Source of the DNA: DASRCB01 sp035653295
GTDB taxonomy: Bacteria; Acidobacteriota; Terriglobia; Bryobacterales; Bryobacteraceae
Assembly (NCBI GenBank): GCA_035653295.1
Contig: DASRCB010000387.1
Coordinates: forward strand, 1-45,263
Direction: 5' to 3'
DNA: 45,263 bases
Position 1 is the stretch's first letter; each line of letters opens with the position of its first letter. Shown here piece by piece: positions 16,696 to 25,498 of this stretch. A program made the position numbers and the translations under genes. Below the pieces are notes generated by a model. That model was not told the origin of the DNA, searched no databases, and saw only the letters and a list, made by a program, of their open reading frames with translations.

Positions 16696-17802
16696 TCACA
16701 ATTCGACGCCCATGCCGGTCCACTCCACGACCTGGCGGCGGGTCATCGCCTGATGGCCCAGAATGGCGGTCAGGGCGGCCGTCGCCCCAATGGTGACATC
16801 CGCCGGAGGTTTAGCGCCGTTGATCACCGAATCATAGAACGCCGCTATATGGGCATGAGGATCGTCCGGCTGCGGCTTTTCCGCGAGCACAACGGGGCTG
16901 CTGTCCTCGGCAGGACCATACATGGTCGGAGTACCTATGAAATCGACCGCGCCCTTCGCGCCGTAAACGTAAATGTACTGGCCGCCGCCGGGCAGGTGGG
17001 GCGGGTGAAATACGTTCTGAGTGAATGACAGTTCGATGCCACCGGGGTATTCGTAACTCAACGTTCCGCAATCGAAGATCGTTCTGCCCGGCGGATCGTT
17101 CCTGTGCAGCATGATGGCTCCGAACCCGCATGCGCGCACGGGGTGCGAACCAATGATCCAGTTGCACAGATCGAGGTTATGGACTGACTGCTCGATCAGA
17201 TATCCGCCTGAGCGTTTCACATCGAAATACCAGTCCGCCGACGTTCCATCGTGGGGCAGGTCAGCGGAGGCATGGCGCTGCGCCTTCAGCATGGCGACCT
17301 CGCCGATCACGCCTTCACGGATTTTGCGGATCGCCTCGACATATTGTTTGAAGGAGCGCATCTGCTGGCCAGGCACGAACACCTTGTTCGATTTCCGCGC
17401 CGCCTCCACGATGGCGCGCACCTGTTCCGGAGTGATTCCGATCGGCTTCTCGCAATAGACGTTCTTGCCCGCCTGGAGCGCCGCGACGGCCATTTGCGAG
17501 TGCAGATCGGGCGGCGAGGCGATAAACACCGCATCGACATCCCTGCGATCGAGAAGCTTTCGCCAGTCCACGTAAGTGGACGGATTGTCTCGAGCCGCGG
17601 CTGTCGCGGCTTTATCCAGCCGGTCGGGCTTGACATCGCAGAGCGCGACGACTTTGGCGTTCGGCTGCGCGAGCACGCCTTCCAGAAGGTAAGCGCCGCG
17701 GTTGCCAACGCCGATGATGCCCGTACCGACTGCGTGCGATGAGGTTTGCCCCGCCGCGGCAGCCGCCGCTGCCGACCCCAGCAGAAAGATCCTGCGGTTC
17801 AT
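16696..17802 (-). CDS. Tat-exported Gfo/Idh/MocA family oxidoreductase (second)
   Basis: 368 residues from the ATG at 17802, chosen because GGAGG (17808-17812 on the complement) lies 5 nt upstream. The N-terminus MNRRIFLLGSAAAAAAAG is a twin-arginine signal. The Rossmann motif GIIGVGNRG, the family motif CEKPIGIT and a C-terminal domain with SGGYLIEQSVHNLDLCNWI (His in the active-site region) follow. It is a distinct subgroup from the enzyme at 8096. Likely an exported sugar or cyclitol oxidoreductase; substrate unknown. TAGAAT on the complement (17829-17824) ends 21 nt before the ATG, the same layout as the first Tat oxidoreductase. Divergent from the exonuclease III gene. Confidence 0.88.
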   Translation of the reverse strand: MNRRIFLLGSAAAAAAAGQTSSHAVGTGIIGVGNRGAYLLEGVLAQPNAKVVALCDVKPDRLDKAATAAARDNPSTYVDWRKLLDRRDVDAVFIASPPDLHSQMAVAALQAGKNVYCEKPIGITPEQVRAIVEAARKSNKVFVPGQQMRSFKQYVEAIRKIREGVIGEVAMLKAQRHASADLPHDGTSADWYFDVKRSGGYLIEQSVHNLDLCNWIIGSHPVRACGFGAIMLHRNDPPGRTIFDCGTLSYEYPGGIELSFTQNVFHPPHLPGGGQYIYVYGAKGAVDFIGTPTMYGPAEDSSPVVLAEKPQPDDPHAHIAAFYDSVINGAKPPADVTIGATAALTAILGHQAMTRRQVVEWTGMGVEL

Positions 17803-17869
17803 TGATGCCTCCACGAAGACGACATTCTATCGTTGCCCTGGGGCAGAATAGGATTGCATCCGGACCCGC

Positions 17870-18643
17870 GTGAAGATCGCCACGTTCAACATCAACAACA
17901 TCAACAAGCGCCTGACGAATCTCCTCCAATGGCTGGAACGAGCTAAACCTGACGTAGCCTGCCTTCAGGAACTCAGAGCCGAACAGCGCGCGCTACCGGA
18001 CGCCGAGATCAGGAAGCTCGGTTACGGCGCCGTATGGCATGGCGAACGCTCCTGGAATGGGGTAGGCATCCTGGCGCGAAACGCGGATCCCGTACTGACC
18101 AGGGTCGGCCTGCCGGGAGATGCTGACGACCGGCAGGCGCGCTACATCGAAGCGGCGGTCAACGGGATTCTGATCGCGTGCATCTACCTCCCGAACGGGA
18201 ATCCGCAGCCCGGCCCGAAGTTCGACTACAAGCTCGCCTGGTTCGAGCGTCTGATCTCGCATGCCAGGACGCTCCTCGCAAGCGGCGCCCCGGTAGTGTT
18301 AGCTGGCGACTTCAACGTCGTCCCGGCCGCGCAGGATATCTACCCTACGCGATCGCTCGACAACAACGCACTGGTGCAGCCCGCGAGCCGGGCCGCGTTC
18401 ACACGTCTGCTGCAGCAAGGCTGGACGGATGCATTGCGGCGGCTGCAGCCGGAGGGACCACTGTGGACCTTCTGGGATTACGAACGCGGCCGATGGCCTG
18501 CTGACAAAGGGATGCGGCTCGATCATTTCCTGCTGTCACCGGCGATCACGCCTCGCCTGATCGACGGCGGGGTGGACAGATGGGTACGTGGGGAACCGAA
18601 CGCGAGCGACCACGCACCGGCGTGGATCCGGCTGGATGATTGA
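17870..18643 (+). CDS. xth: Exodeoxyribonuclease III (AP endonuclease family)
   Basis: 257 residues from a GTG. Motifs in order: FNINNIN with the metal-binding Asn, LQELR with the catalytic Glu, WNGVGIL, AGDFNVVP (Asp and Asn), RLDHFLLS and the final SDHAP with the catalytic Asp-His. This is the complete exonuclease/endonuclease/phosphatase active site. It repairs abasic sites and trims 3' ends in the cytoplasm. TAGGAT (17849-17854) lies 15 nt upstream and no Shine-Dalgarno is seen. Convergent with the zinc-ribbon gene. Confidence 0.93.
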   Translation: MKIATFNINNINKRLTNLLQWLERAKPDVACLQELRAEQRALPDAEIRKLGYGAVWHGERSWNGVGILARNADPVLTRVGLPGDADDRQARYIEAAVNGILIACIYLPNGNPQPGPKFDYKLAWFERLISHARTLLASGAPVVLAGDFNVVPAAQDIYPTRSLDNNALVQPASRAAFTRLLQQGWTDALRRLQPEGPLWTFWDYERGRWPADKGMRLDHFLLSPAITPRLIDGGVDRWVRGEPNASDHAPAWIRLDD

Positions 18644-18654
18644 GGACCAGGCCG

Positions 18655-19410
18655 TTAACCGGCCGCGGGAGGCGCCGCAGCAACTTCGTTCTCGAAGCTG
18701 ACGGGCGGATTGTAGAAGAGGAAACGGCCGCAGCTTTCGCAGAACATCAGCTGATCGCCGCGCCTCAGGTCCTGCCAGAACTGCGGGCGCAGGGCGATCT
18801 GGCAAGCGGAGCAACGTCCCTCCACGGCTTCGGCCACCGCGGATCCGCCGTGCCATTTGCGGCGAATGCGCTCGTAATCGCGCACCAGCCTGGGCTCCAT
18901 GCCGGCGGCCAGTTCGCGGCGTTCGCCCCGCAGGACCGTAAGCTGCTGCTCGTCGTCGGCGGTACGCTCGCGGGCGCGCTGCTTCTCGGCCTCCACCTGG
19001 GCGCGCTCTTTCTTCAGCTCCGCCTCGGCGCGTTTGACGTTGGCTTCCAGCGGCTCGGATTCCCCCATGAGGTCGAGGATGCGGTCCTCGGCCTTGCGAA
19101 TCTCGCGCGCGGCGTAGTCGATCTCGTTCTGAAAGGCCCGATACTGCTCGTTGGTTTTGGCCTGCAGCATCTGATCTTTCAGCTTCGAGATCTTCTGGTC
19201 GTGGACTTTCGTGTCGTCCTCGAGCCGCTTGCGATCCTTCTGGTTCGCGCTGAGCGCGGCGCGATCCGCTTCGAGCCGGCGGTTATGGGCGTCCAGCGCC
19301 TTCTCGATCTGGGCGATATGCCGGGGCAGTGCCGCGACTTCCTTTTCCAGCTCGGCAATCTGTGAATCGAGGTTCTGAAGGCGGGTGACCAGCTCGATTT
19401 CTGCGGTCAT
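18655..19410 (-). CDS. Coiled-coil C4 zinc-ribbon protein (DUF164/CT398-like)
   Basis: 251 residues from the ATG at 19410; a GTG at 19428 is in frame, but the -10 hexamer TAAAAT (19424-19419 on the complement) lies between the two, 8 nt before the ATG. Residues 1-175 form a long antiparallel coiled coil (repeated heptads rich in Lys, Glu and Leu). The C-terminus has CSACQIAL and CESCGRFL, two CxxC pairs making a zinc ribbon. This is the widely conserved CT398/YbgI-type zinc-ribbon family, implicated in nucleic-acid or flagellar/secretion contexts in some bacteria, without a settled function. Confidence 0.85.
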   Translation of the reverse strand: MTAEIELVTRLQNLDSQIAELEKEVAALPRHIAQIEKALDAHNRRLEADRAALSANQKDRKRLEDDTKVHDQKISKLKDQMLQAKTNEQYRAFQNEIDYAAREIRKAEDRILDLMGESEPLEANVKRAEAELKKERAQVEAEKQRARERTADDEQQLTVLRGERRELAAGMEPRLVRDYERIRRKWHGGSAVAEAVEGRCSACQIALRPQFWQDLRRGDQLMFCESCGRFLFYNPPVSFENEVAAAPPAAG

Positions 19411-19502
19411 TGAATTGCATTTTAGCACGCAGGTTTCGAGCGCCCCGGCGTCTCGGAAAAGACCTGCGGTAAAGAAATTCAGATGCTATGTTACACTCGC
19501 CC

Positions 19503-20180
19503 ATGAACTTGTGGGTGTTTCGGCGCGGCGACTGGGAATCGCGCCCGATGCCGGAAGGAAATCCTCCTGGTAATCTTGGCCTGGCGCGTGCTGCGCAGAC
19601 GTTCGCACCCGATGCCGCCGTAAAGGTCTACACGGGACGCGCGGGGGCCGAGTTCTCCTACGGTATCGCCCTGAGGATCGGCGCCGTACCCGTTCCGCGC
19701 GAAGAGTGGATCTGCGTCCCGGATTTGCCGAGTCTGCTGGGCATCATGCAGTTGTTAGGGCCCTGGCTGCGAGGCGAGGCGTCCCTCGAGGCGTATCTCT
19801 CCGCGATGCTGGACGAGCGGCTGGGGCCGCCGGACGACAAACCTGCCGCCACCGGAAGCACGCGCGGCCTGACCGCGATGAGCCAGGTGCTGTTCGACAA
19901 CAGCGGTATTGAAGCCGATCTGGATGATCTTCTGCGGCAACTCGAAGGGCGTGGCGGGGCTGCGGCGGCGTGCCTCGAAGGCGTGTTGCGCGACGTCGGA
20001 GGCGTCCGGGCGCAGATTACGGCCGAGGGCGACCCGAACGGTACGCGGTGCGACGCGGTTCTGGCGCTGCTGCAGAGCGCGTCCCTGCTGTTGCACTCGG
20101 GAGAAGAGGCGGGCGCGGTGGAGGAGGTAAGAAAGGCCATCGCTGCGTGGAAACTGGATGGCGAACCCCTGCTGCCGTAA
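19503..20180 (+). CDS. Uncharacterised protein upstream of the c-di-AMP cluster
   Basis: 225 residues from the ATG at 19503; an upstream in-frame ATG at 19488 overlaps the TATGTT/TACACT hexamers. I do not recognise a family. There is no signal peptide or membrane helix. Residues 1-95 are a mixed alpha/beta region beginning MNLWVFRRGDW, with many Trp and Pro. A variable linker around residues 105-125 precedes an all-helical second half with DLDDLLRQLEGRGG and ALLQSASLLLHSGEEAGA. TACACT (19492-19497) ends 5 nt before the ATG. It is followed 52 bp later by cdaA in the same direction, and the first half could be a small sensory module, but this is a guess. Confidence 0.65.
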   Translation: MNLWVFRRGDWESRPMPEGNPPGNLGLARAAQTFAPDAAVKVYTGRAGAEFSYGIALRIGAVPVPREEWICVPDLPSLLGIMQLLGPWLRGEASLEAYLSAMLDERLGPPDDKPAATGSTRGLTAMSQVLFDNSGIEADLDDLLRQLEGRGGAAAACLEGVLRDVGGVRAQITAEGDPNGTRCDAVLALLQSASLLLHSGEEAGAVEEVRKAIAAWKLDGEPLLP

Positions 20181-20214
20181 GGGGTTTCGTTTCCCAGGAG
20201 CGAAAGGCCCGCGA

Positions 20215-20220
20215 TAGAAT
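20215..20220 (+). promoter_or_regulatory. -10 hexamer TAGAAT upstream of cdaA
   Basis: TAGAAT ends 12 nt before the cdaA ATG at 20233, implying a 5' leader of only a few bases. The GAGG at 20222-20225 would lie at or before the transcript start and so could not act as a Shine-Dalgarno for this promoter. Confidence 0.4.
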
Positions 20221-20232
20221 TGAGGTCTGCCC

Positions 20233-21060
20233 ATGGCGCGCTGGTGGACATCCCTGCTGGCAAACGTGCCGAAGCTGAACCTCACGGCCGCGGTCGATAT
20301 CCTGTGCGTCGCCTTCCTCATTTATCAGTTCATTTCCATTGTCCGCGGCCGGCGCGCCGCTCATATTCTCACCGGACTCGCGTTCGTGCTGGCCGTTTAT
20401 GTGGTCGCGCTGCTGGCCCATCTCGAGCTGTTGCGCACCATCCTGGCCACGCTGGCCCCGTACACTGCGTTCGCTCTTATCGTGATGTTTCAGTCCGAGA
20501 TTCGCCGTCTGCTGGCCCGTCTGGGCCGCCGGCGGATGTTCGGATTCGCCCCACTGCAGCGCCGCGAGGTTACGGACGAAATCCTGCTCGCCGTGGGACA
20601 GCTTGCCGCGCAAAACACCGGCGCTCTTATTGTGATGGAGCGGCACATCGGACTGCGCACGTTCGTGGAAAGCGGAGTGGCCCTGGATGCTCGACTGTCG
20701 CGCGATCTGCTCATGACCATTTTCCATCCCGGGGCGCTGCTGCACGACGGCGCGGTGATCGTGCACGGCGATCGGGTGGCCGCGGCGGCCTGCTTCCTTC
20801 CCCTCACCACCAACCCGGCCCTGTCCAGCCATCTGGGCACCCGGCATCGCGCCGGCATCGGAGTGACTGAGGAAACCGACTGCCTGTCCATCATCGTTTC
20901 CGAGGAGACGGGCCGAATTTCGGTTGCGGCGTTCGGTGAGATCGAGATGGACGTCACCCTGGATCGCGTCCGCGAGCGTTTGTCGGACGGCCATCGTCAA
21001 CCGCGGCCCGCCGAGCCCAGCGCGCAGGCGCTGCGCGAGACTTCGGTCCCGGGACGATGA
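20233..21060 (+). CDS. cdaA: Diadenylate cyclase CdaA
   Basis: 275 residues. Three N-terminal membrane helices (about residues 18-37, 43-62, 70-87) are followed by a DisA_N/DAC catalytic domain. The active-site motifs are intact: DGA at 172-174 (LLHDGAVIV) and RHR at 204-206 (GTRHRAGIG). It makes cyclic di-AMP from two ATP at the membrane. A Pro/Arg-rich tail of about 25 residues follows the domain. Its stop overlaps the start of the YbbR-domain gene (ATGA at 21057-21060), and glmM follows, the same order as in Firmicutes. Confidence 0.94.
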   Translation: MARWWTSLLANVPKLNLTAAVDILCVAFLIYQFISIVRGRRAAHILTGLAFVLAVYVVALLAHLELLRTILATLAPYTAFALIVMFQSEIRRLLARLGRRRMFGFAPLQRREVTDEILLAVGQLAAQNTGALIVMERHIGLRTFVESGVALDARLSRDLLMTIFHPGALLHDGAVIVHGDRVAAAACFLPLTTNPALSSHLGTRHRAGIGVTEETDCLSIIVSEETGRISVAAFGEIEMDVTLDRVRERLSDGHRQPRPAEPSAQALRETSVPGR

Positions 21061-21710
21061 GACGCGCTCTCACCGCGAACCTCGGCTGGAAACTGCTTTC
21101 GGTCGGTCTGGCTTTCGTGCTGTGGGCCATCATGGGCCGGCAGTCGGAAATGGAAATGAACGTTTCCGCGCCGGTGCAGTACAAGAATATTCCCGACGAT
21201 TTGGAGATCAGCTCGGAAATACCCGAGCATGTCAGCCTGGATATTCGCGGACCCGCCGACCGGCTGACACCCGCATATCTGGCCAACGCGAGCGTGGAGC
21301 TGGATTTTGGAGCGATGCACTCGCCCGGCGAGCGGACTTTCAACATCGACAGTCACGACACGCGGCTCCCGCTGGGAATTCTGCTGACCCGCGCCGTTCC
21401 CTCGCAGATCCGCGTCCGCTTCGACCGCACGGCAACGCGCGACGTGCCGCTGCGCGCGCGGTTCTATGGCTCGCCCCCGGACGGTTACCACGTGGCCGAA
21501 TGCATTCTCCAGCCTCCCGTCATTCACCTGCGCGGGCCGGAAAGCCACGTCGCCGCGATCACCGAGGTGCAGACCGACCCCATCGACCTGCACGATATCA
21601 TCGGCAGGCACGTGGGACGCGTGCACGCCTATGTCGGCGATCCGCAGGTGCGCGTCGTGGGACAGGAATACATCGATTACGAACTGACCATGGAAAAGGG
21701 CAGGCGTTAA
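21057..21710 (+). CDS. cdaR: YbbR-domain protein, CdaA regulator type
   Basis: 217 residues: a cytoplasmic Arg/Lys start, one membrane helix (about residues 13-30, LLSVGLAFVLWAIMG) and an extracytoplasmic part with two YbbR-like beta modules (VQYKNIPDDLEIS and VPLRARFYGSPPDGYHV). In Firmicutes CdaR binds and modulates CdaA. The usual CdaR has four YbbR repeats; this one is shorter with about two. It overlaps cdaA by 4 bp and precedes glmM by 16 bp, supporting a complex. Confidence 0.85.
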   Translation: MRRALTANLGWKLLSVGLAFVLWAIMGRQSEMEMNVSAPVQYKNIPDDLEISSEIPEHVSLDIRGPADRLTPAYLANASVELDFGAMHSPGERTFNIDSHDTRLPLGILLTRAVPSQIRVRFDRTATRDVPLRARFYGSPPDGYHVAECILQPPVIHLRGPESHVAAITEVQTDPIDLHDIIGRHVGRVHAYVGDPQVRVVGQEYIDYELTMEKGRR

Positions 21711-21726
21711 AGGACAAAGTACAGAA

Positions 21727-23088
<1,362 letters not shown>

Positions 23089-23138
23089 CGCTGAAACACT
23101 CGCGGCGGGGTCGAATCCAACGGTCGGAGGCTGAGCCC

Positions 23139-23594
23139 ATGAAAGTCCCATTCCTGATCGGCCGGCTGGTGTTCGGCGGCTTCTTCCTGTACAACGGCAT
23201 CAATCACTTCCGGAATCGCCGCCCGCTGTCGCAGTATGCCGGAGCCAAGCACGTCCCGCAGCCGGAAGCGGCCGTCATGGTTTCCGGTGCTGCGCTGCTG
23301 ATTGGGGGGACCAGCATCCTTCTGGGCATCAAGCCCAAACTGGGCGCGGCGGCGATCATTGGCTTCCTTGCCGGCGTGTCGCCCATGATCCACGACTTCT
23401 GGCATGCCCAGGATCCCGGCCAGCGGCAGAACGACATGATTCACTTCATGAAGAACATTGCGCTGCTTGGAGCGGCCGTGGCTCTGGCCAGCGTGGAGGA
23501 GCCATGGCCGGCTAGTGTGCCCATGCCTCGCGGCTCCTCGATATCCGCCGTCACCGACAAGGTGCAGCGGACCTTCGAGAAGGTCGCCGCCTAG
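23139..23594 (+). CDS. DoxX-family membrane protein
   Basis: 151 residues with four hydrophobic helices and the DoxX pattern (GRLVFGGFFLYNGINHF at the start, then LLIGGTSILLGI). A C-terminal soluble tail of about 30 residues follows. DoxX-like proteins are linked to redox or thiol stress in some bacteria; the role here is unknown. CGGAGG sits 8 nt before the ATG, a good Shine-Dalgarno. It lies 50 bp after glmM. Confidence 0.85.
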   Translation: MKVPFLIGRLVFGGFFLYNGINHFRNRRPLSQYAGAKHVPQPEAAVMVSGAALLIGGTSILLGIKPKLGAAAIIGFLAGVSPMIHDFWHAQDPGQRQNDMIHFMKNIALLGAAVALASVEEPWPASVPMPRGSSISAVTDKVQRTFEKVAA

Positions 23595-23620
23595 CCGGCG
23601 CCCCATTCGGCGCGCATCGG

Positions 23621-23626
23621 TACACT
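23621..23626 (+). promoter_or_regulatory. -10 hexamer TACACT of the polyol-type dehydrogenase gene
   Basis: TACACT ends 7 nt before the ATG at 23634. The GGAG directly after it is only 3 nt from the ATG, too close for a normal Shine-Dalgarno, and would be upstream of the predicted transcript start. Confidence 0.5.
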
Positions 23627-23633
23627 GGAGCTG

Positions 23634-24665
23634 ATGTTCGCCGCAGAACTGTTCGAGCCCCGCCATTTCCGCATTTCCGAGATTCCTGTGCGCGATCCCG
23701 CGCCTGGAGAGGTTCAGGTAGCCGTGCGCATGGTCGGCATCTGCGGCTCCGATCTGCATTATTTTTCCGAAGGCGGCATCGGCGAAACAAAGTGTGTTTA
23801 CCCCATGGTGTTGGGGCACGAGCCGATCGGATCGGTGCTGCGCGCCGGCGCGGGCGTGAGCGGGTGGAACGAAGGTGATCCTGTCGCGCTGGAGCCCGCG
23901 GTCTACTGCTACCACTGCGAGTTCTGCATGAGCGGACATCACAACGTCTGCGCGAATGTCGGGTTTCACGGTTCGCCGGTGCTGCCCGGCTTTTTCCGCG
24001 AGGTGGTCAACCTTCCCGAGGCGAACGTCATTGCGCTGCCGAGGGGCATGGCCGAGCGCACCGCCGTCCTGCATGAGCCGCTTTCCGTAGTGCTGCATTC
24101 GATGACATTCGCGCGGCCAGAGCCAGGCGAATCGGCGATTGTGTTCGGGGCAGGGCCGATCGGGCTGCTGACAATCGCGGTCCTGAAGCTCTCCGGCGTC
24201 CGCCGTATCTGGGCTGTGGAGCCGGTGGGACATCGCCGCGAGCTGGCGCGCGATGTCGGCGCCGAGGAGGCGATCGACCCGGCGCAGGCCGATCCGGTGC
24301 GGGAGATCCTTCGGGCGACAAGCGGGCGCGGCGTGGACCTGGCCATCGACTGCGCGGCGCGGAACGTGACCGTGAACCAGTGCCTGCACGTCGTTCGGCG
24401 CGCCGGGCGCGTGCTGGTGACGGGCATCCCGTCCGAGGTGCAAACACCGGTGGAGTTCCACACCATGCGCCGCAAAGAGATCACGCTGGTGAGCCCGCAC
24501 CGCTCCAATCGTGACGGGCACAGGACCCTGGAACTGCTGGCCGATGAGCCGGAACGGTTCGCGCCCATCGTGACGCACGTGCGCTCCATGGCCGCGGCGC
24601 AAAGCGCGTTCGAGCTGCTGGAGCGCTACGCGGACGGGGTGGGCAAGATGGCGCTGACCATTTGA
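23634..24665 (+). CDS. Zinc-dependent MDR dehydrogenase, sorbitol / L-idonate / threonine dehydrogenase-like
   Basis: 343 residues. Catalytic zinc ligands Cys37 (GICGSDLHYF) and His62-Glu63 (GHEP), and a full structural zinc site (Cys92, Cys95, Cys98, Cys106). The HYF after the first motif is typical of polyol dehydrogenases. The cofactor motif FGAGPIGLL lies near residue 178, followed by an acidic residue in WAVEPVG that favours NAD+. Probably oxidises a polyol or sugar acid. It appears to be a single gene. Confidence 0.87.
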   Translation: MFAAELFEPRHFRISEIPVRDPAPGEVQVAVRMVGICGSDLHYFSEGGIGETKCVYPMVLGHEPIGSVLRAGAGVSGWNEGDPVALEPAVYCYHCEFCMSGHHNVCANVGFHGSPVLPGFFREVVNLPEANVIALPRGMAERTAVLHEPLSVVLHSMTFARPEPGESAIVFGAGPIGLLTIAVLKLSGVRRIWAVEPVGHRRELARDVGAEEAIDPAQADPVREILRATSGRGVDLAIDCAARNVTVNQCLHVVRRAGRVLVTGIPSEVQTPVEFHTMRRKEITLVSPHRSNRDGHRTLELLADEPERFAPIVTHVRSMAAAQSAFELLERYADGVGKMALTI

Positions 24666-24814
24666 CGCACACGGGGTGCAAAGCCCGTACGAACGCATCG
24701 GCAGTGACGACGTCGGCGCGCCGCGGGAACACTTCAAGATACTGCCGTCCACGGTCCGGGATAGTACCCTTGCTCTGTCGAAATCCGAACGAATCTGGTG
24801 TATGCTGTTTTTGG

Positions 24815-24843
24815 AACCGCCGCAGGTGTGTGCTGCGGCGGTT
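24815..24843. other. Perfect 11-bp stem hairpin with 7-nt loop
   Basis: AACCGCCGCAG (24815-24825) pairs fully with CTGCGGCGGTT (24833-24843); the loop is GTGTGTG on the plus strand. It follows the stop of the small minus-strand gene by 7 nt. On the plus strand only TTT follows; on the minus strand no T-run follows, so it is not a classic intrinsic terminator in either direction, though it may end or stabilise transcripts. Confidence 0.75.
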
Positions 24844-24850
24844 TCGCCGG

Positions 24851-24922
24851 CTACCGGTTTCGCGATACCAGCGTTACGGTGATTCTGAAGATAACCTTCA
24901 GGACCAGTCGTACCAGGGGCAT
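24851..24922 (-). CDS. Putative 23-residue basic hydrophobic peptide
   Basis: A short frame with ATG at 24922 and TAG at 24851-24853. The complement of 24928-24935 is AAAGGAGG, 5 nt before the ATG and the strongest Shine-Dalgarno in the window. The peptide starts MPLVRLVLKV and ends VSRNR; it is rich in Val, Leu and Ile with basic residues at positions 5, 9, 13, 21 and 23 and no acidic residue, consistent with an amphipathic or membrane-active helix/strand. Perfect hairpins lie on both sides (24957-24981 upstream, 24815-24843 downstream). It could be a small membrane peptide, a toxin, or a leader peptide. No homologue is recognised, and without expression data it remains a candidate. Confidence 0.45.
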   Translation of the reverse strand: MPLVRLVLKVIFRITVTLVSRNR

Positions 24923-24956
24923 GACTGCCTCCTTTCCGGCTCGAAACGTGGATTGG

Positions 24957-24981
24957 GGCCCGGTGCTAATCACACCGGGCC
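24957..24981. other. Perfect 9-bp stem hairpin with 7-nt loop
   Basis: GGCCCGGTG (24957-24965) pairs with CACCGGGCC (24973-24981), loop CTAATCA. It lies 22 nt upstream of the Shine-Dalgarno of the small minus-strand gene, so in that transcript it would be a 5' leader structure. No T-run follows in either direction. Confidence 0.75.
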
Positions 24982-25114
24982 TCGGTGTCTCGAGCCTCCA
25001 TGGCCGGCTCTCGATCACCACACACCGAGTCCACATCGTCCGGAAACGAGTTACTGCAGTTGCCGCGGCGCTGCTCTCACCAGCGGATGCTAGAATCGAG
25101 TCTTCTCTCACCAG

Positions 25115-25498
25115 ATGGAGCGGGCCGCGAAATCCCTTGCGAAGCTGAAGACCACAGGTGTCGTCTCGCCCGACGATCTGGCGCGCGCGGCATGGCCGCT
25201 CGCGGTGGGGAAACGCCTGGCCGACCGCACGCGCCCGCTGCGGCTGGTGCGCTCCACGCTCCTGGTGGAAGTGGAAGATGCGGTGTGGCAGAGGCAGTTG
25301 CACCAGATGCGTGGACAGATTCTGACGCGCATCCGCCAGGTCCTCGGTGACGACGTCATCGACGAGGTAGAGTTCCGCATCGGCGTGCCACGACGCCCGC
25401 CGCAGATGGCTGCCTCGACGCGGGATGGGGCCGAGTCGGTTCAGGATCCTGTCCTGCGCATGCTCTACGACCGCGCAAAGAAGAAGGCCGTTTCGTGA
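25115..25498 (+). CDS. DUF721 / DciA-like protein
   Basis: 127 residues. The N-terminal ~90 residues carry the DUF721 pattern: WPLAVGKRLADRTRPLRL, TLLVEVEDAVWQRQLHQM and LGDDVIDEVEFRIG. DciA is the ancestral loader of the replicative helicase DnaB in bacteria lacking DnaC/DnaI. The C-terminal 35 residues are a Pro-, Arg- and Lys-rich tail. The stop overlaps the GTG start of gatC (GTGA at 25495-25498). A TAGAAT hexamer sits 18 nt upstream. Confidence 0.82.
   Translation: MERAAKSLAKLKTTGVVSPDDLARAAWPLAVGKRLADRTRPLRLVRSTLLVEVEDAVWQRQLHQMRGQILTRIRQVLGDDVIDEVEFRIGVPRRPPQMAASTRDGAESVQDPVLRMLYDRAKKKAVS

Larger units (their letters stand above)
24666..25114. other. Long intergenic region with hairpins and a probable small gene
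   Basis: No long coding frame with protein-like composition is seen in these 449 bp; the longer open frames here are Arg/Ser/Thr-rich and lack recognisable domains. The stretch contains two perfect GC-rich hairpins and, between them on the minus strand, a 23-codon frame with a strong Shine-Dalgarno. A plus-strand TAGAAT (25091-25096) lies 18 nt before the dciA-like start. A TATGCT (24801-24806) with a T-rich tract follows on the plus strand and might start a short RNA; this is weak. Confidence 0.6.

Noticed and set aside
24815..24843. Intrinsic terminator call for the strong hairpin
   Set aside because: No T-run follows on either strand beyond TTT, so I list it only as a hairpin.
24662..25093. 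143-codon plus-strand frame in the intergenic region
   Set aside because: Ser/Thr/Arg-rich with no domain, starts inside the previous gene's stop region and reads through both hairpins; no Shine-Dalgarno.
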